DNA of 64,000 nt from an uncultured Alphaproteobacteria bacterium (GTDB taxonomy: Bacteria; Pseudomonadota; Alphaproteobacteria; Rhodobacterales; Rhodobacteraceae): positions 85,587 through 149,586 of the forward strand of contig CACOBR010000001.1 in the NCBI GenBank assembly GCA_902625475.1, in the 5' to 3' direction. The position numbers and the translations under genes are program-made. The notes under the pieces were generated by a model that saw only the letters and a program-made list of their open reading frames with translations, was not told where the DNA came from and made no database searches. Positions 38,701-46,291 of the stretch are shown piece after piece. The first letter of the stretch is position 1. Each line of letters begins with the position of its first letter.

Positions 38701-38866
38701 AATCTAAAAACGCAGGATCAAATACATTTCTCTCAAATGCAGTATGAATAGAATTATTAGTTTTTTTTAATACAATTTCAGTTTTGTTAATATTTTCATT
38801 GTATCTAGTTAAGTTATCATCAAATTCACGACTTAATAAATCCATTTGTTGTAGAGTTAATTCCAT
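35678..38866 (-). CDS. DrmE-like protein (DISARM class 2 accessory)
   Basis: A 1062-residue protein with no classical Walker motif. The middle shows the pattern of a degenerate helicase-like core (IIYFNLPNRSIAVKYLGPD, DIIIVCDTQDLAKRF), and the C-terminus has LSPGSKIILRKEK, then a helix-rich region with RSIATIRNWISNDSSLIAPR near residue 985, resembling the DrmE C-terminal DNA-binding-like end. Assignment to DrmE rests on gene order between a cytosine methylase and drmA, size and this C-terminal shape. It starts 217 bp from the methylase gene and overlaps the NERD-helicase gene, so it opens the four-gene unit. It could instead be an unrelated large accessory protein. Confidence 0.5.
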   Translation of the reverse strand: MELTLQQMDLLSREFDDNLTRYNENINKTEIVLKKTNNSIHTAFERNVFDPAFLDFFIQIGTLLRRGNNFCKQISFSFFLITNKYFNSRKNTKQEIIAFTRYLLFYALDKLNNNDDFKRLGKKLVWFDEEKLINEKMIDIPLFKKGDINNFYSKYKKEFIKFELFGSIHDIKNSIKKIIEFTRPDNDEKIQQQARKVLSYLVLQKDIIDDDLGIFGLADDLHVINELLLEHNDPDNSHKLLKEFLVSNNNILNLFFERNYKNIKKLTASSPHVNFIISSINYLIKTGKKRIIPILPEASVIAFLLLLNFVTTKKSQDKKEQTINREDIIYFNLPNRSIAVKYLGPDTQIKDVIWISDIEEEGSNATMTLPRIALSLCTLKPSFKRIEKNASLVNDWQQINHYFVPQYLTFNNNGKLIFYLTTKYKFEEYVEELRPFGSKIKEFIRFNYNEIKISKKANVNVFSNADSLHEAIDEVENKEDIIIVCDTQDLAKRFLLNLNEAFGYEKMIIIIFSSVENISLNENSKKHKFSTLYFKNHISNFKNINHEIGFNDSLSSYEEKLELSSKKVELNFHSLDDPFFEKFNQILKEIFKQYKLGQSQINDNILFKLIRYKDIYFKRWYPLSESEITLASKIKDEILRSIQSDIQFDTNLNELFSILETQQNNLETIIFKRGILDYLRHHLDRKFLILEDTDVKKQQSINYLKSESIFNTRVSTKMDLVGKFVKSRNIIIPYLLKDNINRYIKQNNTSDQIELFLFESEKKDFEYQNEKTNKDIYKLRNDTKKSFNESPVMDLFKEDKTNDININRKQQHISDFERDIILDRIKKDTVSDRSKEIDAIPIILNNKNKLIYLSPGSKIILRKEKNNHFNFSELTASNLYEGCTICIPIDSKTDMFEELASRFKPEYSDIKIRATEWKKHLNNLLQTKCRNDTNSLTKFLNANGIKRSIATIRNWISNDSSLIAPRNFEDVLPILFSLNGIENVKDKIIKAKKDIDRCYKIRLENSEKIIEILNERYRSKKPENKIEISVGNASLQLELFQIDLIENSQKIEIEKLWKINDF

Positions 38867-39082
38867 ATTTCAAACTCCAGATAAAATAGAAAAATATTCA
38901 ACTATATATTATTTTCAAAAACAAGTTTTTTTTATTATCAACATATTTCAATCGTTTCATGCAGGTATAATTAGTTTTGTTGAATATATTACCTAAAATC
39001 ATTTGAGAGAATTTGGTAATAATAATATCAAAGCTAGCGTAATTGATAATCAAAAAGTCTTTTTAGAGTTTTAAGCTTTAAC

Positions 39083-40243
39083 TTAAAAATTAAATTCTTT
39101 TTGGTTTAAGAATTGATGACTTTCTTCAATATTTGGATAGTCAATTCCTGCAAAAGTTTTTAATATTGCCTCAAGAATAATACTTGCACCTTCAACAGGT
39201 ACTGCCATTCCAATTTGTCTACGTATGCTTTCTTTTGAACCATGGAATATAAAATTATCTGGGAAGGTTTGCAATCTTGCTCTTTCTCTATTTGTAAGTG
39301 ATCTTGGTTCGGACCAATGATAGATATGAGTGCCTCCACCACCGCTTCCAGTTACAGTATAAGCAGGACTATTTGGATCAAGCCTTTTGTAAATCATAGA
39401 TAGCTTGGCATCTGAAACATTAAGTTTTAAATCATTTGGCAATTCAGCTGTCCAAGCATTTTCACCTGGTTTAATTTTTTTTAAACGTTCTATTACTTTA
39501 GAAGTTTGTTTTGTAAATTCATGATTATAAAAATGATCAAGAATTGGAGGATTTTCAATTGCTTCCTTGCAAGTTTTAAAGTTATTCCTGAATTTTGGCT
39601 TAGGAATTTTAAAGTTCAAATTAAGATCATTTCTTAAACCTACTAGGATATATCGGTGTCTTGCCTGAGGTATACCATATTCTTCAAATTTATAATGATG
39701 TGCCGCAATTTTATAACCATGAGTACCTGCGTTGGAAAGATCATTATAAATCTGTTGAAAAGCTTTTCCTGAATTTGCTACTGATATACCTGAAACGTTT
39801 TCTGCCAAAAAAAATTTTGGATTATTTCTATCTATAAATTTCACACCAAAAGTATAAAGTGGACCAAATTTTCCATAAAGTCCTTCTGTTTTTCCGACAT
39901 TGCTAAAGTCATTACAAGGAAAGCCATATAGCAATCCGTCAACATAAGGAAGTTTTTCAATTTCAAGTTCTCGGATATCTTCACAAATCACCTTAAATGA
40001 TTTTTCAGATTTTAAAGGTATATTCTTTTGATATGTAATGCATGTATCATAATGATTATCCGTTGCCCAAATATGTTTAAAGCAATATTTTTTATTATTT
40101 AAAGATATGTTAGTATTTTTTGCAGCCAACCCAATTCCTCCTGGACCGCAGTACATTTCACCTATAGTCAAAATGTTTTGCATTTTATTATTTGTATATT
40201 CAGGGAAGGTATAAGGTTTCTGATTTAGTAGATTTTTTACCAT
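39083..40243 (-). CDS. DNA (cytosine-5) methyltransferase, DrmMII-like
   Basis: A 386-residue C5-methylase with the conserved motifs in order: I, GEMYCGPGGIGLAAKN; IV, the catalytic PCNDFSNVG (Cys nucleophile); VI, FLAENVSG; VIII, QARHRYILVGLR; a variable target-recognition region; IX/X, RLQTFPDNFIF and RRQIGMAVPVEGA. It methylates cytosine in an unknown short site. In DISARM class 2 the methylase marks host DNA as self. It is on the same strand as the DrmE-like gene (217-bp gap) and divergent from vsr (110-bp gap), consistent with both roles. Confidence 0.9.
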   Translation of the reverse strand: MVKNLLNQKPYTFPEYTNNKMQNILTIGEMYCGPGGIGLAAKNTNISLNNKKYCFKHIWATDNHYDTCITYQKNIPLKSEKSFKVICEDIRELEIEKLPYVDGLLYGFPCNDFSNVGKTEGLYGKFGPLYTFGVKFIDRNNPKFFLAENVSGISVANSGKAFQQIYNDLSNAGTHGYKIAAHHYKFEEYGIPQARHRYILVGLRNDLNLNFKIPKPKFRNNFKTCKEAIENPPILDHFYNHEFTKQTSKVIERLKKIKPGENAWTAELPNDLKLNVSDAKLSMIYKRLDPNSPAYTVTGSGGGGTHIYHWSEPRSLTNRERARLQTFPDNFIFHGSKESIRRQIGMAVPVEGASIILEAILKTFAGIDYPNIEESHQFLNQKEFNF

Positions 40244-40353
40244 CTAATTTCTTTAATCTTATTTAGTATAAATATTATCATTACAAAATTTAATTATATT
40301 AAATTATAGTTTCTTGAAATCATAACATAAAAATTTTTACAAGGTTATTTTTT
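40244..40353. promoter_or_regulatory. Divergent promoter region between methylase and vsr
   Basis: This 110-bp AT-rich gap separates the two start codons and must drive both directions. TATATT/TATAAT-like hexamers are common in it, so no single promoter can be chosen by eye. Confidence 0.4.
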
Positions 40354-40791
40354 ATGGATAATTTGAGTAAAAGGCAAAGAAGTTATAATATGTCTAAAAT
40401 CAGGTCAAAAAATACTTTACCTGAAATGAAAGTTAGAAAAAAACTTTTTGCTGCGGGACTTCGATATAGAACCCATACTAAAGGAATACCTGGTAAACCT
40501 GATATTTCTATAAAAAAATATAAAATAATTATCGATATAAAAGGATGTTTTTGGCATAGACACCCAAAATGTAAATATTCAAGTACTCCTAAATCTAATA
40601 CTCATTATTGGATTAAAAAAATAAATAATAATGTTGTTAGAGATAAAAATATTCAAAAAGTTCAAAAAAGTCTGGGATATAAAATTTTTGAAATTTGGGA
40701 ATGTGAAATTAACGATAAAGATAAACTATACCCAATTTTAAAAAAAATTTTTTGTTATTTAAACAAAAATTTTAACTTAAATTTGTATTGA
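40354..40791 (+). CDS. vsr: Very short patch repair endonuclease
   Basis: A 145-residue protein of normal Vsr length. It begins with MDNLSKRQRSYNMSKIRSKN, then LRYRTHTKGIPGKPDISI (catalytic Asp) and IDIKGCFWHRHPKCK (catalytic His and zinc ligands), and ends with LGYKIFEIWECEI. Vsr nicks the T of T:G mismatches that arise when 5-methylcytosine deaminates. Its place beside a C5-methylase is the usual pairing. Start is ATG 40354. Confidence 0.93.
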   Translation: MDNLSKRQRSYNMSKIRSKNTLPEMKVRKKLFAAGLRYRTHTKGIPGKPDISIKKYKIIIDIKGCFWHRHPKCKYSSTPKSNTHYWIKKINNNVVRDKNIQKVQKSLGYKIFEIWECEINDKDKLYPILKKIFCYLNKNFNLNLY

Positions 40792-40824
40792 CATTTTTAT
40801 TTTTATTATTACATTAATTAATGT
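40788..40824 (+). promoter_or_regulatory. Promoter with 14-bp palindrome before the MerR-like gene
   Basis: A consensus TTGACA lies at 40788, overlapping the vsr stop, with a TACATT/ACATTA -10-like block about 16-17 bp later. That block overlaps the perfect palindrome ACATTAATTAATGT (40811-40824), 24 bp before the start codon. A dyad covering the -10 region suits autoregulation by the MerR-like product. In such AT-rich DNA this could still be chance. Confidence 0.4.
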
Positions 40825-40847
40825 CATTAACATTAAAATAAGTTAAT

Positions 40848-41810
40848 ATGAAAAATTACTTAAAAGAACAAAAATGGGAAGGGAATGCATCAGAATTAGC
40901 TAATAAGGCTAAATATTGGTTGGGTATCAAAAAAATAGGTGATCCAGATTTTATACCCAATGAAAGAATTGTTCGGGATTATGTGGCAAGAGGAATAATC
41001 ACTAGACCAGAAAGAAGAGGTAAGGAAGCAGTTTTTTCGTTTCTTCAACTGAGTCAGTTTTTAGCATGTCGGTCAATGCTAGGTGATGGATGGCCTTTAC
41101 AGAAGATTAGTGAAGATTTTCAAATTTCTTCTTTGAATGATATTTTAAATTTAATTCCGGGTGATCATCGAAACGACGATAGTCTATCTTTAATTAAAGA
41201 ATTTAAATCTCAAACTCGGAAAGAGAGTAATTCTTCTATTAATGCATCATATGAAGAAGATGATATTTTTAGAAATAATAATTTTGTGGGATCAAGAGAA
41301 GCGCCTTCTTTAAGTTCTTTTGAAAGAAGTGAAAGTTTTACAAATGCAAGTGAAGAATACTCTATAAAGAGCCAAAAAACACCAGAAACAAAAAAACCAG
41401 GATTTTTTGATCGATTTAAGAATAGAACTAGAAAAAATTATCAAATGCGTTCGGATATTAAGGATGTATTGCAAACTTTAGGAAGTGATTTAACCAACGT
41501 TATAAAAGAAGACTTTACAGCATACCAACTTGCAACATGGTTAATCTTAATGATTGATCAGAAGAAAGCTGAAAATATTACAAAAGAAGAAGCTGATGCT
41601 ATTGGAAGAGGTATCACTGCTGCACTTTTAAATAAGAATTATCTAACAAAGGAAGAAATTGGAAAGCACCGGTCTCAAATAAATAACTTAGTGAATAATA
41701 AAAATAACCGAGATCTTACTAATGAAATCCAGTTATTAAAAACACAATTAAATGAAAAAGAAAGGAGGATTGAAGAACTTTATAATCAATTAAAATTCAA
41801 AAATAAATAA
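40848..41810 (+). CDS. MerR-like HTH protein with coiled-coil C-terminus
   Basis: A 320-residue protein. Residues 35-90 resemble a MerR winged helix: PNERIVRDYVARGIITRPER followed by FSFLQLSQFLACRSMLGDGW. A Ser-rich linker (SLSSFERSESFTNASEE) leads to a domain (210-285) and then a helical coiled coil with charged heptads (EIQLLKTQLNEKERRIEELY). It is 107 bp before a VWA-domain gene in the same direction. It may be a transcription regulator or a DNA-binding platform for the VWA protein; the large C-terminal part is unusual for MerR. Confidence 0.65.
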   Translation: MKNYLKEQKWEGNASELANKAKYWLGIKKIGDPDFIPNERIVRDYVARGIITRPERRGKEAVFSFLQLSQFLACRSMLGDGWPLQKISEDFQISSLNDILNLIPGDHRNDDSLSLIKEFKSQTRKESNSSINASYEEDDIFRNNNFVGSREAPSLSSFERSESFTNASEEYSIKSQKTPETKKPGFFDRFKNRTRKNYQMRSDIKDVLQTLGSDLTNVIKEDFTAYQLATWLILMIDQKKAENITKEEADAIGRGITAALLNKNYLTKEEIGKHRSQINNLVNNKNNRDLTNEIQLLKTQLNEKERRIEELYNQLKFKNK

Positions 41811-41917
41811 TCACATAAATATAAATATAATTAAGCAGTAACTAACAAAACTTATTCTCAAATAAAATAGATGCATTTCTATTAACGTAGAAGTTTTGCC
41901 AAAATAAAGGAGAAAAT

Positions 41918-43222
41918 ATGATAGATTTAATAATAACACCTGAAATTAATGCCTTATGCAATAACAAAGACAATGAATTGAACGTCTTAGTACAGGCAAG
42001 AGCAAAAGATGATTTTCAATTTATTAAAAAAAGAAAAAAACTTAATTTAGCTATTGTTATTGACCGATCAGGATCTATGAGTGGTCAACCATTAGAAGAA
42101 GCTAAGAAGTCAGCTATTATGTTAGTTGAAAAAATGTCTCAAACAGATCGTATTTCTATTATTACTTATGACAATATTCCACAAATAATAGTTCCATCAA
42201 CTTTATGTCATAATAAACGATATATCATTGGTGAAATATCAAGAATTGCAATAGGTGGATCTACTAACCTACACGGAGGATGGTTATTAGGAGCAGAAGA
42301 GATTGCAAAATATAAAAATAATAAAAGCATTAATAGAGTATTACTTTTATCAGATGGTAATGCCAATCAAGGCGTTTGTGATCCTTTTGAGATTTTCAGA
42401 CAGGTAGATAAATTATCTGAAACAGGGATTTCTACTTCTACTTATGGATTAGGACACCATTTTAATGAGGAATTAATGATTGGAATGGCAAATAATGGTA
42501 AAGGACAGGGTTATTATGGAGAGACAGCAGAAGATTTAATCGATCCATTTGAAGAGGAATTTGAACTTCTTGCCAATACCATAGCGACAAATCTCAAGTT
42601 AAAAGTTAAAATACCTCACTTTGTAAATCTAAAATCAATGAACAGACTAAATGGTACTTACCTTAATTGGTCTATTCCAGACCTTGCATTGGGTGGAGAA
42701 GGATGGGCATTATTTAAACTTTCAATAAAAAAAGAGTTTATTATAGATAAACCAATGGAAGTTTTAAGTTGTAAGCTTGAATATAAAAATTTAGAAGGTG
42801 ATAATCATTCAACTGAAGACCATAAACTTATATTAGATCCTTTAAAACCAAGTGCTTTTTCAGAAATAGAAATGAATGAAAAAGTCAATTCTAGAGTTCT
42901 AGAGGTTACAATTGCGGATTATCAAAGACAGGCTAGGGAAGCTGCGTTGAGAGGCGAATGGCATCAAGTTGATAGAATTATAGGATTTGCAAAAAATATT
43001 GGTGATCATCATGAATGGTTAAAGCAAAATATTATGGCTATAGAGAAATACGCAATTAATAGGCAAGCACAACAACTTTCTAAAGAGGCTTATTACAGTG
43101 CTGAAAAACTTGATAAAAGGCTTGCGTGTTATGATGAAGACGCTGACAATTATAGTATCGATCATGAAATTGCAAAACCTTCTTTTCTAAGGAGAAAATT
43201 AGAAAGAGGAAAAAGAATGTGA
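41918..43222 (+). CDS. VWA-domain protein
   Basis: A 434-residue cytosolic protein with no signal peptide. Residues about 40-215 form a von Willebrand A domain with a complete MIDAS: VIDRSGSMSG (DxSxS), the Thr in GGSTNLHGGW and LLSDGNANQG (Asp). A beta-rich extension and a helical tail with Arg/Lys end follow. AAAGGAG sits 6 bp before the ATG. Cytosolic VWA proteins often work with AAA ATPases or as metal-dependent adaptors, but no MoxR ATPase is adjacent here. It pairs with the MerR-like gene upstream and the 59-residue gene downstream. Confidence 0.8.
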   Translation: MIDLIITPEINALCNNKDNELNVLVQARAKDDFQFIKKRKKLNLAIVIDRSGSMSGQPLEEAKKSAIMLVEKMSQTDRISIITYDNIPQIIVPSTLCHNKRYIIGEISRIAIGGSTNLHGGWLLGAEEIAKYKNNKSINRVLLLSDGNANQGVCDPFEIFRQVDKLSETGISTSTYGLGHHFNEELMIGMANNGKGQGYYGETAEDLIDPFEEEFELLANTIATNLKLKVKIPHFVNLKSMNRLNGTYLNWSIPDLALGGEGWALFKLSIKKEFIIDKPMEVLSCKLEYKNLEGDNHSTEDHKLILDPLKPSAFSEIEMNEKVNSRVLEVTIADYQRQAREAALRGEWHQVDRIIGFAKNIGDHHEWLKQNIMAIEKYAINRQAQQLSKEAYYSAEKLDKRLACYDEDADNYSIDHEIAKPSFLRRKLERGKRM

Positions 43223-43437
43223 CAATCAGAAAATAACATAAATTCAAAAAATTAAATAGTAGCAAATTGAACCTTTAAAATCCTTTTTTAAATTAATGAA
43301 TAAATATTTAAAATTTAAATTTTTTGATTATAGATTTTATCTTTTTGCTACTTATTTATTTTGATTAATTATAAACCAGACCTATATAGGTCTATATAGT
43401 TTATTATTTTTATTTAATTAATAAGGAGTGAAATATA

Positions 43438-43617
43438 ATGTCAAAACCTGGGAATTACTTAGGTGGATCGGTTCTTATAAAGCCAAAAAATCCTTACAAT
43501 AAACCAGTACAGTCTTATCGATTAAAAAAGGAATATATAAATCATCCAACAGCTCAATTTAAAATGAGCTTCAAAAAATTTAAAAATTTAAAAGCACTAG
43601 GAATTGAAATAACTTAA
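43438..43617 (+). CDS. Small 59-aa basic protein, missed by ORF track
   Basis: ATG 43438 has AAGGAGTG eight bases upstream, and the frame runs to TAA 43615-43617. The product (MSKPGNYLGGSVLIKPKNPY, later FKMSFKKFKNLKALGIEIT) is lysine-rich with no recognised motif. It lies 43 bp before the HNH endonuclease gene in the same direction, so it may be a partner, inhibitor or leader of that gene. The strong ribosome site makes it likely to be expressed. Confidence 0.6.
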   Translation: MSKPGNYLGGSVLIKPKNPYNKPVQSYRLKKEYINHPTAQFKMSFKKFKNLKALGIEIT

Positions 43618-43660
43618 AATATAAATTTAAACTCAAAAATCAGCTATAAATGGAAATAAG

Positions 43661-44695
43661 TTGACTTCAAAACTTATTGAAAGATTTCATTCAATTGAAC
43701 CTACTGATGCACAACGCTGGAGGGCAATAAACCTCTTTGGAAGAAACGTAGCATCCTATAAATTTTCTTTAGCTAAAAGTATTCTATCTTTAGCAAAAAT
43801 TCAAAAAACTAGTATAAGTTTAGATGATTTAGCTATACCTTATGCGCAAAATTTATGTGAACATTTAAAATTGTCTCCCAAACAAACCTCTAGTAAAAAA
43901 AGTACTTTTTTAGAATCTTGTCAAAATTTTAATCTTAACAAAATATCTAAAATTGAATTATTGGATATTACAAAAAGAGTAGGATTTAATTATGTACTTG
44001 ATGCATTTCATATAGTAAATGGAAAAGAAATTGGCACTCGTTTCTTTGAAAATAATAGAAAAAATTCAAAGGAAATAATTTTGACCGATGAAATTTTAAA
44101 ATTGGCTTCTAATAATCAAGGATATAACTTATTACAAGAAACTGAAGCAAGATGGCGTTTGGTAGAAACGTCTTGGTCTTTAGGATTATCAAAAAATCTT
44201 ATTCAAGCTGATTTTGATCGAGATGCTATATTTATTGATAAACATAAACAAAAAAGAACAGATATAACTTCATCAAGGGCAGCTTTAAATGGTTATCAGA
44301 AAAGCAAGTGTTTTTATTGTTTCAAACCAATATCAATTATTAAAGATAATTATAATTTTTGCGATGTTGATCATTTTTTTCCTTTTGATTTAAAAAAGAA
44401 ATCTGTATTAAAATCAGTTGATGGTATTTGGAATTTGGTTCTTTCCTGCAAGGATTGTAATAGAGGTAAGATGGGTAAATTTAACCTCGTACCTGCTAAA
44501 AGACTTTTAAAAAGACTGCATCAAAGGAATGAATATTATATTTCAAGTCATGATCCTTTAAGAGAAACAATAATCTATCAGACAGGAAATACTGAAATAA
44601 TTAGAAGTTCATTTTTACAAAACAATTTTGAGACTGCAAAAATAAACTTAATACATGAATGGTCACCAAAAATAGAAGGAAATGCTGCTTTCTAA
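43661..44695 (+). CDS. HNH endonuclease domain protein
   Basis: A 344-residue protein. The C-terminal part (about 220-275) is an HNH nuclease with zinc ligands CFYCFKPI, catalytic DVDHFFPF and a second pair LSCKDCNRGK. The N-terminal ~200 residues are helical (IEPTDAQRWRAINLFGRN) and may bind a target. The start is TTG 43661 with GGAA upstream; no in-frame ATG gives a better start. Its stop overlaps the next methyltransferase start (TAATG). The pair may form a restriction-like unit, although the methyltransferase lacks obvious DNA-methylase motifs. Confidence 0.8.
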   Translation: MTSKLIERFHSIEPTDAQRWRAINLFGRNVASYKFSLAKSILSLAKIQKTSISLDDLAIPYAQNLCEHLKLSPKQTSSKKSTFLESCQNFNLNKISKIELLDITKRVGFNYVLDAFHIVNGKEIGTRFFENNRKNSKEIILTDEILKLASNNQGYNLLQETEARWRLVETSWSLGLSKNLIQADFDRDAIFIDKHKQKRTDITSSRAALNGYQKSKCFYCFKPISIIKDNYNFCDVDHFFPFDLKKKSVLKSVDGIWNLVLSCKDCNRGKMGKFNLVPAKRLLKRLHQRNEYYISSHDPLRETIIYQTGNTEIIRSSFLQNNFETAKINLIHEWSPKIEGNAAF

Positions 44696-45279
44696 TGAGT
44701 TTTGAATACTACAATCGTAATGGAGATAATTTTTTTAAAGATACGGTTAATCTTTCTATGAATCATATATACGAAAAATTCCTTCCATATGTCAAAAAAT
44801 CAGGTTTGATATTAGATGTTGGATGTGGTTCAGGTAGAGATAGTAAATACTTTATTGATAGAGGTTATAGTGTGATAGCTGTTGATGCTTCAGAGAAGAT
44901 GGTTGATTTAGCAAGATCATATAGTAGTGCTGATATAAGACTTATGAATTTTAATGAAATTAATTGGTTAGATAAGTTTGATGGGATCTGGGCTTGTGCT
45001 TCTCTTTTACATATTTCATCAAATGCTTTTCTGAAAGTTGGGAAGAAATTATATTCTGCTTTGAAGAATAATGGGGTGATCTACATGTCATTTAAAGCAG
45101 GAGAAGGAAATTACAAGAAAGATGGTCGATTTTTTCAATGTTATAATAAAAATAAAATACAAAAATTGATTAAGGAAGTTGGTTTTAGCAATGAAGGAAA
45201 TATTTGGATTACTAAAGATGTTAGAAGTGGAAGAGAAGAAGAAAAGTGGCTAAATATCATTTACATAAAAAAATTATAA
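44695..45279 (+). CDS. Class I SAM-dependent methyltransferase coupled to the HNH gene
   Basis: A 194-residue protein from ATG 44695, which shares bases with the HNH stop codon; the track start 44659 lies inside the HNH gene. Motif I is GLILDVGCGSGRDSKYF, then VIAVDASEKMVDLARSY (acidic end of strand 2) and WACASLLHISSNAF. The fold is the Methyltransf_11/25 type used on small molecules, proteins or RNA. There is no DPPY or PC motif of DNA methylases. Overlap with the nuclease shows translational coupling, so it may modify the nuclease, its target or a signal molecule. Confidence 0.8.
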   Translation: MSFEYYNRNGDNFFKDTVNLSMNHIYEKFLPYVKKSGLILDVGCGSGRDSKYFIDRGYSVIAVDASEKMVDLARSYSSADIRLMNFNEINWLDKFDGIWACASLLHISSNAFLKVGKKLYSALKNNGVIYMSFKAGEGNYKKDGRFFQCYNKNKIQKLIKEVGFSNEGNIWITKDVRSGREEEKWLNIIYIKKL

Positions 45280-45304
45280 GAATTAAAAATTTTAATTATA
45301 AATA

Positions 45305-46144
45305 TTACTTGAAATTTATATCTAATAAATCCCACTCAGATTGAGTGCCAATTCTAATAGGTAAAATAGTTGTTCCAATTCCAGATGTCGTAAATACAGT
45401 TTTTTGATTATCTTTATATAATCCACAATGTGCTTCTCTTGGTACTTCGGAAGGTATCCAAATTGGACCTATAAATGGAAAACTAATTTGTCCGCAATGA
45501 GTATGTCCAGAAACAACAAAGCCTTTTATTTTGTAGTGAAATGCCCCTGCAGGATCATGTGTTATAGTGATTTTTGGTTTGTTTTTACATATTTCTGGAA
45601 ATTCTATATATTTCAAACGATTAGTATAAAAATCAGCAAGACCTCTGATACAAATATCCGTAGACGATAAACTTAGTATAGAAATTTCATTTTCTAAGAT
45701 ATTAGCATTTTGCTTATTAAATTCATTGATCCAATTAACAGGATTAGACCAGGTCTCATAGTTTCCAAGTATAAAAACCGATGGTTTATTGGGAACGCTC
45801 GTTAATATTTTTACTAATTTAGAGCGATGTTTATTAAAATCTAAAACTTTTCTTGGGTTATTGGTATAATCACCTACAAAAAGTAAGAGGTCTAATTCAT
45901 ATTTATTAATTTCCCGCAAAACTTCAATTAATTCTGCATAACTATTATTATTTTCAGGTGTATGCGTATCTCCAATTATACCTAACTTCAAAGAAATTGG
46001 TTGTTGATCATTATTAAGACCTAAATCTTCAATTTCTAATGAAACCTTATTGACTTGAGTGTTAAGATTACTGGAAATAATGAGGTAAAAAGAAAATCCC
46101 AATAAGGATATGAATATAATAGAAAATAATATAAATCTTATCAT
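45305..46144 (-). CDS. Membrane-anchored metallophosphoesterase
   Basis: A 279-residue calcineurin-like phosphoesterase. An N-terminal hydrophobic anchor (FILFSIIFISLLGFSFYLI) is followed by LGIIGDTHTP (GDxH), LLFVGDYTNN (GD), FILGNYETW, ITHDPAG and VSGHTHCGQI (GHxH), the five metal-binding motifs. The third motif normally reads GNHD/E; here Tyr replaces His, which often helps catalysis, so activity may be reduced or altered. The closest known layout is the YkuE/LpxH-like membrane-associated branch. It is on the opposite strand to the HNH/methyltransferase pair. Confidence 0.82.
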   Translation of the reverse strand: MIRFILFSIIFISLLGFSFYLIISSNLNTQVNKVSLEIEDLGLNNDQQPISLKLGIIGDTHTPENNNSYAELIEVLREINKYELDLLLFVGDYTNNPRKVLDFNKHRSKLVKILTSVPNKPSVFILGNYETWSNPVNWINEFNKQNANILENEISILSLSSTDICIRGLADFYTNRLKYIEFPEICKNKPKITITHDPAGAFHYKIKGFVVSGHTHCGQISFPFIGPIWIPSEVPREAHCGLYKDNQKTVFTTSGIGTTILPIRIGTQSEWDLLDINFK

Positions 46145-46291
46145 GACATTAACAGAATGAAATTATAGGTACATATTTCAAAATTTGCATCGATGTGTAC
46201 TATGGAAAAATTTAAAAATCGTCTTACATTTCTAATTATTCTTGAATCTTACAAAGTTTAAAAAAAAAGTTAAAAATCCTTAAATTATTAA

